Positions 44,263-53,208 of a stretch of 64,000 bases of DNA are shown here, piece by piece. Numbering within the stretch: the first letter of the stretch is position 1; the number at the start of each line of letters is the position of its first letter. The translations under genes and the position numbers were made by a program. Location of the stretch: positions 154,852 through 218,851 of the forward strand of contig NZ_JACSRD010000123.1 of NCBI RefSeq assembly GCF_014879935.1, read 5' to 3'. A model generated the notes under the pieces. It worked only from the letters and a program-made list of their open reading frames with translations. It made no database searches and was not told the DNA's origin. Origin of the DNA: Prosthecobacter sp. (GTDB lineage Bacteria; Verrucomicrobiota; Verrucomicrobiia; Verrucomicrobiales; Verrucomicrobiaceae).

Positions 44263-45171
44263 TTAATCGGCCGCCGGGGCAAATCCATCCGGTTTGATCG
44301 CCAGGATGGAGCAAGGGGCGTTCTGGACGATCTTTTCCGCCGTGGTGCCGATCAGCATCTCACGCAGGCCGGTTTTTCCACGCGTGCCGAGCACGACCAG
44401 CGTCGCGTGCGTCTCAGCGACGTGATCGAGGATCGCCTCGCGGATGTTCACCCGCTCCTTGATCAAGGCGTTGACCTGCACGCCGCCACTGTCCCGGATG
44501 AGAGGCGCGAGGAAGCCGTCGAGGTCTTTGCGCCAGTTGTCCACCGCCTCGGGATCGATCGTTCCAGGCAGGGAAGGGGCGAAGCCGCCGTAATCGAGCG
44601 ACATGGCCAGCGCGCTTTGATACACATGCAGGCAGTCCACCGCTCCGCCATCCTGCCGGGCCACATGGAGGGCGTATTGCACCGCCTTGGCCGAGTTTTC
44701 GGAGAAATCGACACAGGTGACGATCTTCTTGAAGGGCCCTTGCGCGTCTTCGCGGACCACCAGCACATCGACTGGCGCCTTGCGGACGCACTTGGCCGCA
44801 ATCGCACCGATGCGATGCGGCTCGTTCTTCGATCCTTTGGCTCCCATGACCAGCAGATCCGCTGTGTGGGCGCGACAGGCCTCCACGAGTTCGACAAACG
44901 GATGACCGATGCGCACCTCGGCACTCACTGCCGCATCGCCGACATCGGACTCGGCGACGAATTTTTTCAAACGCTCCAGCCAGTCGGCCCGGACGGCGGC
45001 CTGGTCTGTGACAAGCGCCTTTTTGAGCTCATGCACGAGGAACTCATCCATGACATGGACGGCGGTGACAGCCGCGCCATCCAGAGACGCCCGGCGCACA
45101 GCCTCACGCAACGCGTTGCGGCAGGATGGCGTGAAATCGATGGCCGCGATGATGTGGTGAAGGTGTTTCAT
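44263..45171 (-). CDS. Universal stress protein (two tandem UspA domains)
   Basis: A 302-residue protein of two USP domains. The first begins HHIIAAIDFTPSCRNAL and ends with DLLVMGAKGSKNEP; the second begins KIVTCVDFSENSAKAV and has the ATP-binding loop VVLGTRGKTGLREMLIGTTAE (G-2x-G-9x-G-S/T type). It is likely expressed under stress or low oxygen with the PAS kinase and regulator downstream (9-bp gap). I chose the ATG at 45171; the longer frame to 45573 runs under the divergent gene and has no USP residues. Confidence 0.88.
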   Translation of the reverse strand: MKHLHHIIAAIDFTPSCRNALREAVRRASLDGAAVTAVHVMDEFLVHELKKALVTDQAAVRADWLERLKKFVAESDVGDAAVSAEVRIGHPFVELVEACRAHTADLLVMGAKGSKNEPHRIGAIAAKCVRKAPVDVLVVREDAQGPFKKIVTCVDFSENSAKAVQYALHVARQDGGAVDCLHVYQSALAMSLDYGGFAPSLPGTIDPEAVDNWRKDLDGFLAPLIRDSGGVQVNALIKERVNIREAILDHVAETHATLVVLGTRGKTGLREMLIGTTAEKIVQNAPCSILAIKPDGFAPAAD

Positions 45172-45388
45172 GGTGAGGTGTGGTTGAGTTTTCGATTCCA
45201 GCATAGAGCCGGAGCAAAGGCAATGCTCCTGTGCGGTTGTCGTGACTGCCGCCGATTTTGTGCCGTCAGCGGGCGCGTTTCGCACAGCAATTTCACGCTG
45301 GTGAAGGATACGGCTGGAGCGGGAGCCCGTGCGTGCTCTCTTCCGGGCGAAAGAAACTTCTCCAGTTTCCGTCCATCTCCACCCTCTC

Positions 45389-46702
45389 ATGACCACCGCG
45401 CTCCTCCGCTCCGCTTTTTCGCTCGCCCTCGTGCCCGCTCTGCTCGGTGCCCAGCCGGCAACCACACCGCTGTTCTGGCCGGCGAAAAATGGCCCCACGC
45501 GTGATGGCATCGTGCCGGCGGCCGAGGCGGCGCGGGTTTTGCTCGAATGGGACGGCGCTTCCGGGAAGAACATCGCCTGGCGGATCGATCTCGAAGGTGA
45601 AGGTCACTCAACTCCGGTGATTGGCGGGGATTTGATCTGGTTCACCGCTGCCACCGCCGACGGCAAGCAGCAGTTCGTTTATGGCATCGACCGCCACAGC
45701 GGGAAGGTGCTGCACCACAAAGTCGTCTTTGAAAATGCGGCTCCGGAGGATCTGGGCAACCCGCTGAACAACTACGCCGCGCCGTCGCCTGTGCTGGAGG
45801 CCGATGCGCTGTATGTCCACTTCGGCACCTACGGCACCGCACGGATCGACCCGGTGACCTGTGAAAAGGTCTGGGAGCGTCGCGACATCAATGTGCGTCA
45901 CTACCGCGGCCCTGGATCATCGCCGATCATTCATGGGGACCTGTTGATCCTCACCTTCGATGGCATCGATCAGCAGTTCGTCACCGCTTTGGACAAAAAG
46001 ACCGGCAAGACGGTGTGGAAGACCGCCCGCACCACTGACTACGGTGACCTGGACAAGGACGGCCATCCCACCCGCGATGGCGACATGCGCAAAGCCTACC
46101 ATACTCCCGGCGTGTTTGAGATCGGCGGCAAGGAGGTGCTCGTGTCAGTGGGGTCGCGCGCGGCATTCGGCTACGACATCAAAACGGGACGGGAATTGTG
46201 GACGATCCGCCATGGCGGATTCAACGCGGCCATTCCTCCGTTGCGTGTCGGTGACCTGCTCATCCTCAACACCGGCTCGGAGCGTGCTCACACGCTCGGC
46301 GTTCGCATCGATGACAAAATGACCGGTGACATCACCGAGAGCCACGTGTTGTGGGATCGGGAGAAGCGCAACGCCAGCGAGTCCGCGCCCGTTTTGGTGG
46401 GCGGTGTCCTGTATCAAACCACCCGCGGCGGCATCGTGAGCGCTGTTGAGGCAAAAACGGGCAAGGATCTCTGGGAGGACCGCATGGAGGGCCAGCATCT
46501 GCCAGGCCCCGTCGTAGTGGGGGACAAGCTGCTGTTCTCAAACGACCGTGGCCAGACCTTCATCGTCCGCGTCTCCCCTGAAAAGTTCGAACTGGTCGGC
46601 AAAAACCAGGTGGCCGAACCCATCACGGCCTCCGCCGTGGTGGCTGATGGAGCGCTGTTCCTGCGGGCGAAAGGCGCGCTTTACAAGATTGCTGCAAAAT
46701 AG
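45389..46702 (+). CDS. Secreted PQQ-like beta-propeller protein
   Basis: A 437-residue exported protein with a Sec signal (LLRSAFSLALVPALLGA). Repeated blades such as GDLIWFTAATADGKQQFVYGIDRHSGKVL and DKKTGKTVW are PQQ-enzyme-like WD/tryptophan-docking motifs, but no PQQ or metal ligand set is clear. The family is abundant in Planctomycetes and Verrucomicrobia; function unknown, possibly scaffold or redox related. Start chosen at 45389 to give the signal peptide. Confidence 0.85.
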   Translation: MTTALLRSAFSLALVPALLGAQPATTPLFWPAKNGPTRDGIVPAAEAARVLLEWDGASGKNIAWRIDLEGEGHSTPVIGGDLIWFTAATADGKQQFVYGIDRHSGKVLHHKVVFENAAPEDLGNPLNNYAAPSPVLEADALYVHFGTYGTARIDPVTCEKVWERRDINVRHYRGPGSSPIIHGDLLILTFDGIDQQFVTALDKKTGKTVWKTARTTDYGDLDKDGHPTRDGDMRKAYHTPGVFEIGGKEVLVSVGSRAAFGYDIKTGRELWTIRHGGFNAAIPPLRVGDLLILNTGSERAHTLGVRIDDKMTGDITESHVLWDREKRNASESAPVLVGGVLYQTTRGGIVSAVEAKTGKDLWEDRMEGQHLPGPVVVGDKLLFSNDRGQTFIVRVSPEKFELVGKNQVAEPITASAVVADGALFLRAKGALYKIAAK

Positions 46703-46908
46703 GGAATTTCCCAGCCAGGGCACGGTCAGTGCTGTGCGATTCATGGCACTCCGGCCACCCGTTGTGCATACCCCAAGGCATTGGCGAATAGGTTCATACG
46801 TGGTCAAGCGGAGATTTCTCGTGCTCAATGCCCGGCGTAGGAGAAAAATCGGGCGGTGAGCACAAATCCGTCGCAGACCTGGTAAAGGCGTGCTAGCTTA
46901 ACATCTCT

Positions 46909-47238
46909 ATGGCTACTACCACTCCGACCCGCAAGACACGTTTCTCACGCCGAGTCCCTGACCATGTCACCGACGAGCTCGTCAATGTCCTTTCCAAGCC
47001 GGAGACATATGAGTTCAACACCCTGTTCGGTCTGGTCTATGACAACCTGAAGCTGAAGAACGCCGTCAGCGGTGGTGAGGAGATGCTCCGCCTGCGTTCC
47101 TATGAGAAGCTGCAGAACCTCGTCAGCCGCGGCCTTTGCGCCAAGGTGGGCAAGACCTACCGCGGCCTGGAAGGCCTCCGTGCCGCCCACAACGCCGCGA
47201 TCGCCGCCCGCACTGCTGCGGTGGCAGCCCGTCGTTAA
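46909..47238 (+). CDS. Conserved verrucomicrobial protein, unknown function
   Basis: A 109-residue, Lys/Arg/Ala-rich protein (FSRRVPDHVTDELVNVL, RSYEKLQNLVSRGLCAKVGK) with an Ala-rich tail. There is no signal peptide or membrane span. The pattern resembles small DNA-associated or HTH-like proteins, but I recognise no domain. It is followed by a strong terminator and preceded by 206 bp of intergenic sequence with a weak -10 (TAGCTT, 46894-46899) close to the ATG. Confidence 0.7.
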   Translation: MATTTPTRKTRFSRRVPDHVTDELVNVLSKPETYEFNTLFGLVYDNLKLKNAVSGGEEMLRLRSYEKLQNLVSRGLCAKVGKTYRGLEGLRAAHNAAIAARTAAVAARR

Positions 47239-47256
47239 TCGTCGTTTCTCCAAACT

Positions 47257-47291
47257 GGGGCCGTCCTGCCGAGCGCACGACGGCCCCTTTT
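47257..47291 (+). terminator. Rho-independent terminator
   Basis: A perfect 9-bp stem GGGGCCGTC/GACGGCCCC (47257-47265 and 47279-47287) with a 13-base loop and TTTT (47288-47291), 18 bp after the stop of the upstream gene. Confidence 0.85.
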
Positions 47292-47305
47292 GCTTTTCTA
47301 CGGGT

Positions 47306-47334
47306 TTGACGCTGCCCCGGCCCTCCGCTACCCA
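47306..47334 (+). promoter_or_regulatory. Candidate sigma70 promoter of nuoA
   Basis: TTGACG (47306-47311) and TACCCA (47329-47334) spaced by 17 bp, lying directly after a terminator and 22 bp before the nuoA ATG. Confidence 0.5.
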
Positions 47335-47356
47335 TCCTGCGTCTTTTTCCGCCCCC

Positions 47357-47731
47357 ATGTTTGAGAATTACCTGCCTGTCCTGTTGCAAATCGTCATCGC
47401 CGGTGGCTTCGCCGTCGTGACCCTGGTCGCATCCGCATTGCTCGGCAAATCCGCCAAACGCACTGAGATCAAGGACTCCGCCTACGAGTGCGGCATGCTC
47501 CCGGTCGGCGACAGCCAGCCCCGCTTCAGTGTGAAGTTCTACATCGTGGCGATGCTCTTCGTGCTCTTCGACATCGAAGTCGTCTTCCTTTACCCCTGGG
47601 CCGTGATCTACAAGGACTTCATCGCCGCCCACGGTCCGTCGATCCTGGCCGTGGCCACCGGGTTCGTCTCCATCCTGCTCGTCGCCTTCGTTTACGCCTG
47701 GAAGAAGGGCGTGCTCGACTGGAAGTCGTGA
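47357..47731 (+). CDS. nuoA: NADH-quinone oxidoreductase subunit A
   Basis: A 124-residue subunit with three membrane spans. SAYECGMLPVGDSQPRFSVKFYIVAMLFVLFD contains the conserved E-C-G loop and the FDIEVVFLYPW motif that follows is diagnostic of NuoA/ND3. It is part of the membrane arm of complex I. The other nuo genes are not next to it, so this copy stands apart from a full nuo operon; it is followed 43 bp later by a small Dabb-like gene. Confidence 0.93.
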   Translation: MFENYLPVLLQIVIAGGFAVVTLVASALLGKSAKRTEIKDSAYECGMLPVGDSQPRFSVKFYIVAMLFVLFDIEVVFLYPWAVIYKDFIAAHGPSILAVATGFVSILLVAFVYAWKKGVLDWKS

Positions 47732-47774
47732 TCCGCCGGTCCGCAGCGCTCCTTCAGCCCGCCTTCACGCCTCC

Positions 47775-48092
47775 ATGATCGCCTATCTCAGCCTGTTTCA
47801 GCTCAAACCCCAGGTCACGGAGGAAAAACTGGAGCAGATGATGTCGCAGACTCGCGTCATGCTCCTGCGCGTGCCGGAGGTGCTCGCCGTCAAGACTGGC
47901 AAGCGCGTGAATCCGGCCGACGCATGGCCCTGGTTCGTCTATCTCGAAGTCGAGACGATGGACAAGCTCGCCATCTGTCAGGACGACCCGCATTACATCA
48001 AGTTCCGCGAGGAAGTCCTCAAGCCGAACATCTCCGAGCAGGAATCGACCGCCTTCGAGATGGAGCCGCGCAAGGACGTCAAATACTCGTAG
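47775..48092 (+). CDS. Dabb-like small protein
   Basis: A 105-residue protein with a ferredoxin-like/dimeric barrel pattern (YLSLFQLKPQVTEEKLEQM, DDPHYIKFREEVLKPN), similar in shape to the Dabb protein at 41655. Function unknown. It may be co-transcribed with nuoA; the next gene is convergent. Confidence 0.75.
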   Translation: MIAYLSLFQLKPQVTEEKLEQMMSQTRVMLLRVPEVLAVKTGKRVNPADAWPWFVYLEVETMDKLAICQDDPHYIKFREEVLKPNISEQESTAFEMEPRKDVKYS

Positions 48093-48128
48093 ATTCGGCT
48101 GCCAGTCGAATCCGTTCGCTCCAGCCGG

Positions 48129-49316
48129 TCATTGGGACCGCAAATGCCCCGCCAGGTCACCGGCATAGCCCGCGAGTTCCAGGAAAGCCCGGCCTGCCAC
48201 CTGCCCGTGCGCGTCCAGCACGTCGCAGGCTCCTTCCCAATACGGCAGCCGCGTGATGCCGCCGTCCTGCTCCTGGTCCTCCGCCAGCGGTCGCAGCTCA
48301 AATGATTCGCCTTCAAACCGAATGCGTGCCCGGATCGGATACTCAGCGCCATTGCGGGGGCTTTTCCACTTCCCGAGCACCTCCCAGGAAAATGCATCGC
48401 TCGCCACATGCCGCGTTTTGCCATCGCGCTCCACCACTGCGAGTGTCGAGAAAGCGTCCGTGGTGCCATCTTTCCGCCGCATGCGATACACCATGATCTC
48501 CCGGCCATCCTTGAGTTGGATCGCCGCCCAGTCCCAGCCCACCTGCCCAGCCTCAAGCTGACTGCTGCTAAACTCGTGATCCATCCACGCCTCGCCGCTC
48601 ACCTGACGTTCCTCAGTGCCCACTTTGACAGTTCCTGTGGTCTTCAAACGCGGCCAGGTCAGGTAATGGCTCGCCGCTTCAGCGCTCGCTCCTTTGCGCG
48701 AAACGCCATCCTTTCCGAACACCACCAGTGGTTTCACCGCCTCCAGCTCCAGTTGCAGCAAAACCTCGCTCCTCACCGTCGCCGCGATGCGCATCCGCTG
48801 CGTGGCCTCGTCCAGCTTGAGCGACCAGTTCCCGTTTCTCGCGGCCAGCGTCGTCTCAGATGACTGCGCATCCCATCCTTCGCGGTTCAACCGCTCCTCA
48901 TGCACAAACCGCCCCGTTTGCGCATCCAGCAGCGCCGCGTGCGCCAGATGCAAATGGAGCGTCCTGCCATCCTCGCGCCTCGCCTGGCGGAAAAACGTGA
49001 CCTGAAAGCCAAAACGCCGTCCAGCCTCCGCATCCAGGTGCCCCGTCACATACCACCACTCGGTGCGGAACTCAGGATGGCTCCCATGATCACGCGGAAA
49101 CTCAAACACACGCCCCGCTTGCGGAATTGCAAAACCATCCGCCGTCGTCTGGGCCAAGGAGCTTGAAAAGCAAAGGCATGCGATCAGCGCGACAGCGTTT
49201 TGGACTGCGCCGGCCCTCCGGCGCTTTCGAGTGCCTTCTGGTTCTCGCAAAGCTCCAGAGCGCTGGAGTACTCCAGGACGCTGTCGCGCATTCGGTATCA
49301 TGAGATTCTCGTGCAT
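48129..49316 (-). CDS. AttH/CrtC-like lipocalin-fold protein
   Basis: A 395-residue protein of the carotenoid 1,2-hydratase/AttH family: FPRDHGSHPEFRTEWWYVTG is the family signature, and HEFSSSQLEAGQVGWDWAAIQL lies in the second lipocalin half. Such genes are commonly linked to FtsX/LolD-type ABC transporters, as here (1 bp after the permease stop). A hydrophobic secretion segment (VALIACLCFSSSLA) starts only at residue 44; the preceding Arg-rich residues 10-44 are encoded by palindromic repeat DNA (49187-49289). No ATG, GTG or TTG is seen between the repeat and the signal segment, so the repeat is apparently translated. Confidence 0.88.
   Translation of the reverse strand: MHENLMIPNARQRPGVLQRSGALREPEGTRKRRRAGAVQNAVALIACLCFSSSLAQTTADGFAIPQAGRVFEFPRDHGSHPEFRTEWWYVTGHLDAEAGRRFGFQVTFFRQARREDGRTLHLHLAHAALLDAQTGRFVHEERLNREGWDAQSSETTLAARNGNWSLKLDEATQRMRIAATVRSEVLLQLELEAVKPLVVFGKDGVSRKGASAEAASHYLTWPRLKTTGTVKVGTEERQVSGEAWMDHEFSSSQLEAGQVGWDWAAIQLKDGREIMVYRMRRKDGTTDAFSTLAVVERDGKTRHVASDAFSWEVLGKWKSPRNGAEYPIRARIRFEGESFELRPLAEDQEQDGGITRLPYWEGACDVLDAHGQVAGRAFLELAGYAGDLAGHLRSQ
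49187..49289. repeat. 103-bp palindromic element, copy 2, read in frame
   Basis: Same family as 10946-11049: ends GCGCGACAGCGTTTTGGACTGC (left, 49187-49208) and GTACTCCAGGACGCTGTCGCGC (right, 49268-49289), with the identical inner hairpin GCGCCGG-CCCT-CCGGCGC (49207-49224). It lies in the same plus-strand orientation as copy 1 but its host gene is on the minus strand, so the two copies are translated in opposite directions. Confidence 0.88.
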
Positions 49317-49317
49317 G

Positions 49318-51858
49318 TCATTCCTCCGTGTGTTCTGCCGGCAGCATCGCCGCCCATCGTCCGACCAGCGCGGCCACCAGCACGCCGACCGCGATCACGG
49401 CGGCCGCCAGCACCGCCAGATGCCACCACACGGCATGAAATTGCAGCGTCCAGCCGAAGCACTGCTTGTTGATGCGATAGACGAGCAACCATCCCAGCCA
49501 CAAACCCGCCACAATGCCCGTGAACGCACCCGCACAGGCGACGCCGAGCCCTTCCAGCGCCGCCGACTTGGCAAGCTCCCTGCGCGTCATGCCCAACGAT
49601 CGCAACGTCGCCAAAATCGCCCGCCGCTCCAGCATCAGGCTCGCCAAAGCCAGTCCGAGACCTGCCACAGCCACGATCACGCCGATCACCTCGAGCGCAT
49701 GCGTCACCGCGAACGTCTGGCGGAAGATCCGCAGCGCCTCGCTCCGCAGGTGCGCATTGGTGAACACGCTCAGACCCGGCTGCTGGCGTTGCATGCGATC
49801 CCGCATCGCCTCCGCATCCACGTTCGGCTTCAGCATGATCGCCACACGCCACGCCTCATCCGTCTCAAACCACTCGCGAAACGCTGAAGCAGGCAGCGTC
49901 AATGATCCACGCTCATTTCCATACTCGGCATTCATCGCCACCACACGCACTTTGCGGCCCACCAGCTCGATCACATCGCCCACCTGCGTCCCGAAGCGCT
50001 CACTCCAGCTCTCGCTCATGATCGCCGGAGTGATGCCATCATCCGCCTTCCACCATTCCCCACGCTTCGGAGCCTCCACCCACGCGTAAAGCCCATGCTT
50101 GCGCGCAAACACCGGATCAACGCCGAGAATGAGCACCTCACCGCCGCTCCACAGCAGCGTCCTGGCCTGCACAAAAGCCAGCTCCGCCACCTCCGGCTCC
50201 TTCCCAAGTGTCTCGACCGTTTTCGACGAAATCAAATGCGTCGATGACGCGCTCTGCGCCCCCGCGCTGCTCACGTAGATGTCCGCCTTCATCGTGCGGT
50301 CGATCCAGCCGCGCATCGTGTGATCAAAGCTCGCCACCATCACTGACATGCCCGTCGTCATCGCCACCGCGCTGGCCAGTGCAGCCACCGCAAAGCGATG
50401 CCGCACTGTCGGTCGCCGCAAATGCGAAAGCGCGACTCTCGCCACGGCTCCGCTCATCCGTCCCATCCTGCCCATTCCTCTCAGCATCGCACCCGCCACC
50501 AATCCAGCACCCACCAGCCACAGCAACGCCGCCGCATAGCCCGCCAGCGGCAGCCGCGTGCCGCTCGCCAGCCGCAACACCGGCAATTGCGCAAGCAACA
50601 CGGCCGCCAGCATCAATGCCCAGCCGATCCATTCCACACGCCACACGGTTCCGCCTTCAAACGGCGTCGCGTGTCGCCCGAGCATCTGCGCTGGTGGTGT
50701 GCGTGCGGCCATCCGCGCCGGCCACCATGCGGCGATGAGGCTCGCCAGGATCGAGATCGACAGCGCCAACAGGGCTTCGCTCCAGCTCAGCGCCGCCTGC
50801 TGCTCGCTCGTCGCGCCATACAGCGCGTTCATCGTCTTCGTCACACCACCGACAGCACCTTGTGCCCCGAACCAGCCCAGCAACACGCCCAAAGCACCAC
50901 CGCACAGCCCCAGCAGCCCCGCCTCGATGAGAAACGCCATTTGAATCGCCCGATCCGTCACGCCGAGCGATTTCAAAATCCCAATCTCCTCCCGCCTTCG
51001 CAGCACCACGCCATCCAGCGCCTGAAAAATGAGATAACCGCCCACCAGCAGCGCCAGCAGGGAGAGAATCGTCAGGTTCAGCCGGAACGCCTGCGTCATC
51101 GTCCCTGCGAGCTGCCGCCGGTTTGCCCCGCCCGTCACCTGCCAGCGCGATTTCAGCGACTCACCCGTTTCCTCACGCAACTGCGGAAACAACGCACTGT
51201 CGTGTGCCAAAACCTCCACGCGATCCACCTTGTCACCACGCATCAAAACCGACTGCGCCCCCGGCAAATCCATCAGCAGCAGATGTTTGGGCAAACTCGG
51301 CACTCCCGGCGTCTCCGGCACCACACCGGCCACGGTCAGCGTGATCACGCGATCATCCACGATCAGCCTCAACTCATCACCAACCTTCACACCGAGCTTC
51401 GGACTCACGTAAACGCCCGAACGCACCGCTTGCAAGTTCGCGCCCAGACCGGCCGGCGCCTCGCCACGCAGATTCAGCAGTGCGACGAAATCCACGCCCA
51501 GCAGCCGCCACGTCGCCCGCGAACCGATCTCGCCATTTCCGCCCTCATCCGCTGGCGTCACCGTCTCCTCCACCACCGGCAGCAAACTCACCGGACGATG
51601 CCCCAGCACCTCGCGCATCTCTCGCACATCATCTTCGCGCAGAGCACCACTCACGGCCTGCACCGTCCAGTCCGGCTGCCGCGTGATGCCATCCGTGAAG
51701 GTCTCAAAACCCGACAAGGCCGCGTTGCTCGCCAGCCGCACTGCCAGATACACGCTCGACCCCAGCGCCAGGATCAACATCAGCGCGATCTGCTGCCGCA
51801 AAGCCAGCCGCCAGTGCCGCAAAGCACAACGCCTCAAGATGAGAAGCACCGCACTCAT
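49318..51858 (-). CDS. ABC transporter permease (FtsX/MacB/LolC type, double core)
   Basis: An 846-residue permease with a membrane span at the N-terminus, a large periplasmic domain, a first FtsX core (LLVGGYLIFQALDG, around residue 260-380), a second span group and periplasmic domain, and a C-terminal FtsX core (residues 720-840). The double arrangement fits the large permeases paired with AttH-like proteins. It probably moves lipids or lipoproteins across the envelope using the ATPase encoded just upstream (ATGA overlap at 51855-51858). Confidence 0.92.
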   Translation of the reverse strand: MSAVLLILRRCALRHWRLALRQQIALMLILALGSSVYLAVRLASNAALSGFETFTDGITRQPDWTVQAVSGALREDDVREMREVLGHRPVSLLPVVEETVTPADEGGNGEIGSRATWRLLGVDFVALLNLRGEAPAGLGANLQAVRSGVYVSPKLGVKVGDELRLIVDDRVITLTVAGVVPETPGVPSLPKHLLLMDLPGAQSVLMRGDKVDRVEVLAHDSALFPQLREETGESLKSRWQVTGGANRRQLAGTMTQAFRLNLTILSLLALLVGGYLIFQALDGVVLRRREEIGILKSLGVTDRAIQMAFLIEAGLLGLCGGALGVLLGWFGAQGAVGGVTKTMNALYGATSEQQAALSWSEALLALSISILASLIAAWWPARMAARTPPAQMLGRHATPFEGGTVWRVEWIGWALMLAAVLLAQLPVLRLASGTRLPLAGYAAALLWLVGAGLVAGAMLRGMGRMGRMSGAVARVALSHLRRPTVRHRFAVAALASAVAMTTGMSVMVASFDHTMRGWIDRTMKADIYVSSAGAQSASSTHLISSKTVETLGKEPEVAELAFVQARTLLWSGGEVLILGVDPVFARKHGLYAWVEAPKRGEWWKADDGITPAIMSESWSERFGTQVGDVIELVGRKVRVVAMNAEYGNERGSLTLPASAFREWFETDEAWRVAIMLKPNVDAEAMRDRMQRQQPGLSVFTNAHLRSEALRIFRQTFAVTHALEVIGVIVAVAGLGLALASLMLERRAILATLRSLGMTRRELAKSAALEGLGVACAGAFTGIVAGLWLGWLLVYRINKQCFGWTLQFHAVWWHLAVLAAAVIAVGVLVAALVGRWAAMLPAEHTEE

Positions 51859-52520
51859 GCGCCTTCGACGATTTGACCGTCCTGCATGCGCAGCACACGC
51901 TCGCAGTGTTTCACCGCCTCCGGGCTGTGCGTCACCAGCAGCAGCGCCGCCTTGGTTTCACTCACGATCTCTGCCAGCAGCTCCAGCACCTGCACGCCCG
52001 TGGCTGAATCCAGGCTTCCCGTCGGTTCATCCGCCAAAATCAACGTCGGTCGATGCACCACCGCCCGCGCGATCGCCACGCGCTGCATCTCCCCGCCCGA
52101 GAGCTGCCCCGGCAATGCCCCTGCCCGATGCGAAATGCCCACACGCTCCAGCAATTCCCGCACCCGAGCCTCACGTTCGCTCGTCGGCACACCGAGTAAT
52201 TGAAGCGGCAGCTCGATGTTCTCCGCCGCGCTCAGCGTCGGCAGCAGATGATAAAACTGGAACACAGTGCCGATGTGCTTGCGCCGCAGTTGCGCGAGCC
52301 CGTCTGCGCTCAAATCGCCAAGAACCTGGCCTGCGATCATCACGCTACCACTGTCCGCACGATCCACACCGCCGACACAGTTCAACACTGTCGTCTTGCC
52401 ACTGCCCGAGGGCCCCAGCAGCGCCACACGCTCGCCTTGCTCCAGCTTGAACGACACGCCGCGCAGGATCGGACGCTCCGCGTAGGCTTTGGTAAGGGAT
52501 TCGACTTCGAGAACAGGCAT
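51855..52520 (-). CDS. ABC transporter ATP-binding protein (LolD/MacB type)
   Basis: A 221-residue ATPase. Walker A is GPSGSGKT, the Q-loop lies in TVFQFYHLLPTLSA, the ABC signature is LSGGEMQRVAIARA and Walker B is LILADEPTGSLD. The size and HLLPTLSAAENIELP match LolD-type subunits that drive FtsX permeases. I chose the ATG at 52520 (MPVLEVESLTK). It is coupled to the permease by a 4-bp overlap; ribE lies 36 bp upstream on the same strand. Confidence 0.94.
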   Translation of the reverse strand: MPVLEVESLTKAYAERPILRGVSFKLEQGERVALLGPSGSGKTTVLNCVGGVDRADSGSVMIAGQVLGDLSADGLAQLRRKHIGTVFQFYHLLPTLSAAENIELPLQLLGVPTSEREARVRELLERVGISHRAGALPGQLSGGEMQRVAIARAVVHRPTLILADEPTGSLDSATGVQVLELLAEIVSETKAALLLVTHSPEAVKHCERVLRMQDGQIVEGA

Positions 52521-52556
52521 GAGAAAAGGAAACGGCCTGCCCGGCCTCATGGACGC

Positions 52557-53156
52557 TCACTTCATCGCCCGCATCAGTTCGCGCACATACTTGCCCAGCA
52601 TGTCGAATTCAACATTCAGCCGGTCACCTGGCTTTTTCGTGTGAAGATTCGTGACCTGGAACGTGTGCGGGATGATCCAGCACACCACCGTGCTCTCCGT
52701 CACCTCCGCAGCGGTCAAAGAGATGCCATCCAGGCAGATCGAGCCCTTCGGAATGATCAAACCGCGCTGCTCCACCGGAATCTCCACTTCCAACCGGTGA
52801 TCCTGCCCATGCTCGCTCCAATCGAGAATTTTCACCGTCGCATCCACGTGCCCTTGCACGAAGTGGCCTCCAAACCGCGCTCCCATCGCCATCGCACGCT
52901 CCAGATTGACCAGCGATCCGGCCTTTAGATCACCCAGGCTCGTCACCTTCAGCGTCTGCATCAGCAGATCAAAGCACGCCGTCTGCGCCGCAGCATCTTT
53001 CGCCGTCACCGTGAGGCAGCAGCCATTCACCGCCACGCTCTCGCCATCGACCAGCTCGGCGGCCATCGCGCCCACGTTCACGGTCAGTCGCGCGCTGTCG
53101 CCGCGAGGCTCCAGGGAAATGACGCTGCCGGTGGATTCAACGAGACCTGTGAACAT
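52557..53156 (-). CDS. ribE: Riboflavin synthase, alpha subunit
   Basis: A 199-residue protein made of two lumazine-binding barrels. It starts MFTGLVES, the invariant N-terminus, has VNGCCLTVT in the first half and GSICLDGISLTA in the second, and FGGHFVQGHVDAT between. It converts two 6,7-dimethyl-8-ribityllumazine molecules to riboflavin. The start at 53156 is fixed by the conserved first residues. No FMN riboswitch is possible in the short upstream space, because the divergent gene begins within it. Confidence 0.96.
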   Translation of the reverse strand: MFTGLVESTGSVISLEPRGDSARLTVNVGAMAAELVDGESVAVNGCCLTVTAKDAAAQTACFDLLMQTLKVTSLGDLKAGSLVNLERAMAMGARFGGHFVQGHVDATVKILDWSEHGQDHRLEVEIPVEQRGLIIPKGSICLDGISLTAAEVTESTVVCWIIPHTFQVTNLHTKKPGDRLNVEFDMLGKYVRELMRAMK

Positions 53157-53208
53157 GCGTCGAGATAAACGGACAAAGCGCCGCTGTCGATGCCGTAATA
53201 GCACCGCC

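Noticed and set aside
43492..45504. A 670-codon plus-strand open frame opposite the kinase and stress-protein genes
   Set aside because: It is antisense to genes with clear conserved motifs and shows no domain of its own.
50451..50478. CATCCGTCCCATCCTGCCCATT-like tandem pattern within the ABC permease gene
   Set aside because: It is short, without inverted repeats, and compatible with ordinary codon usage for a Met/Gly/Arg stretch.
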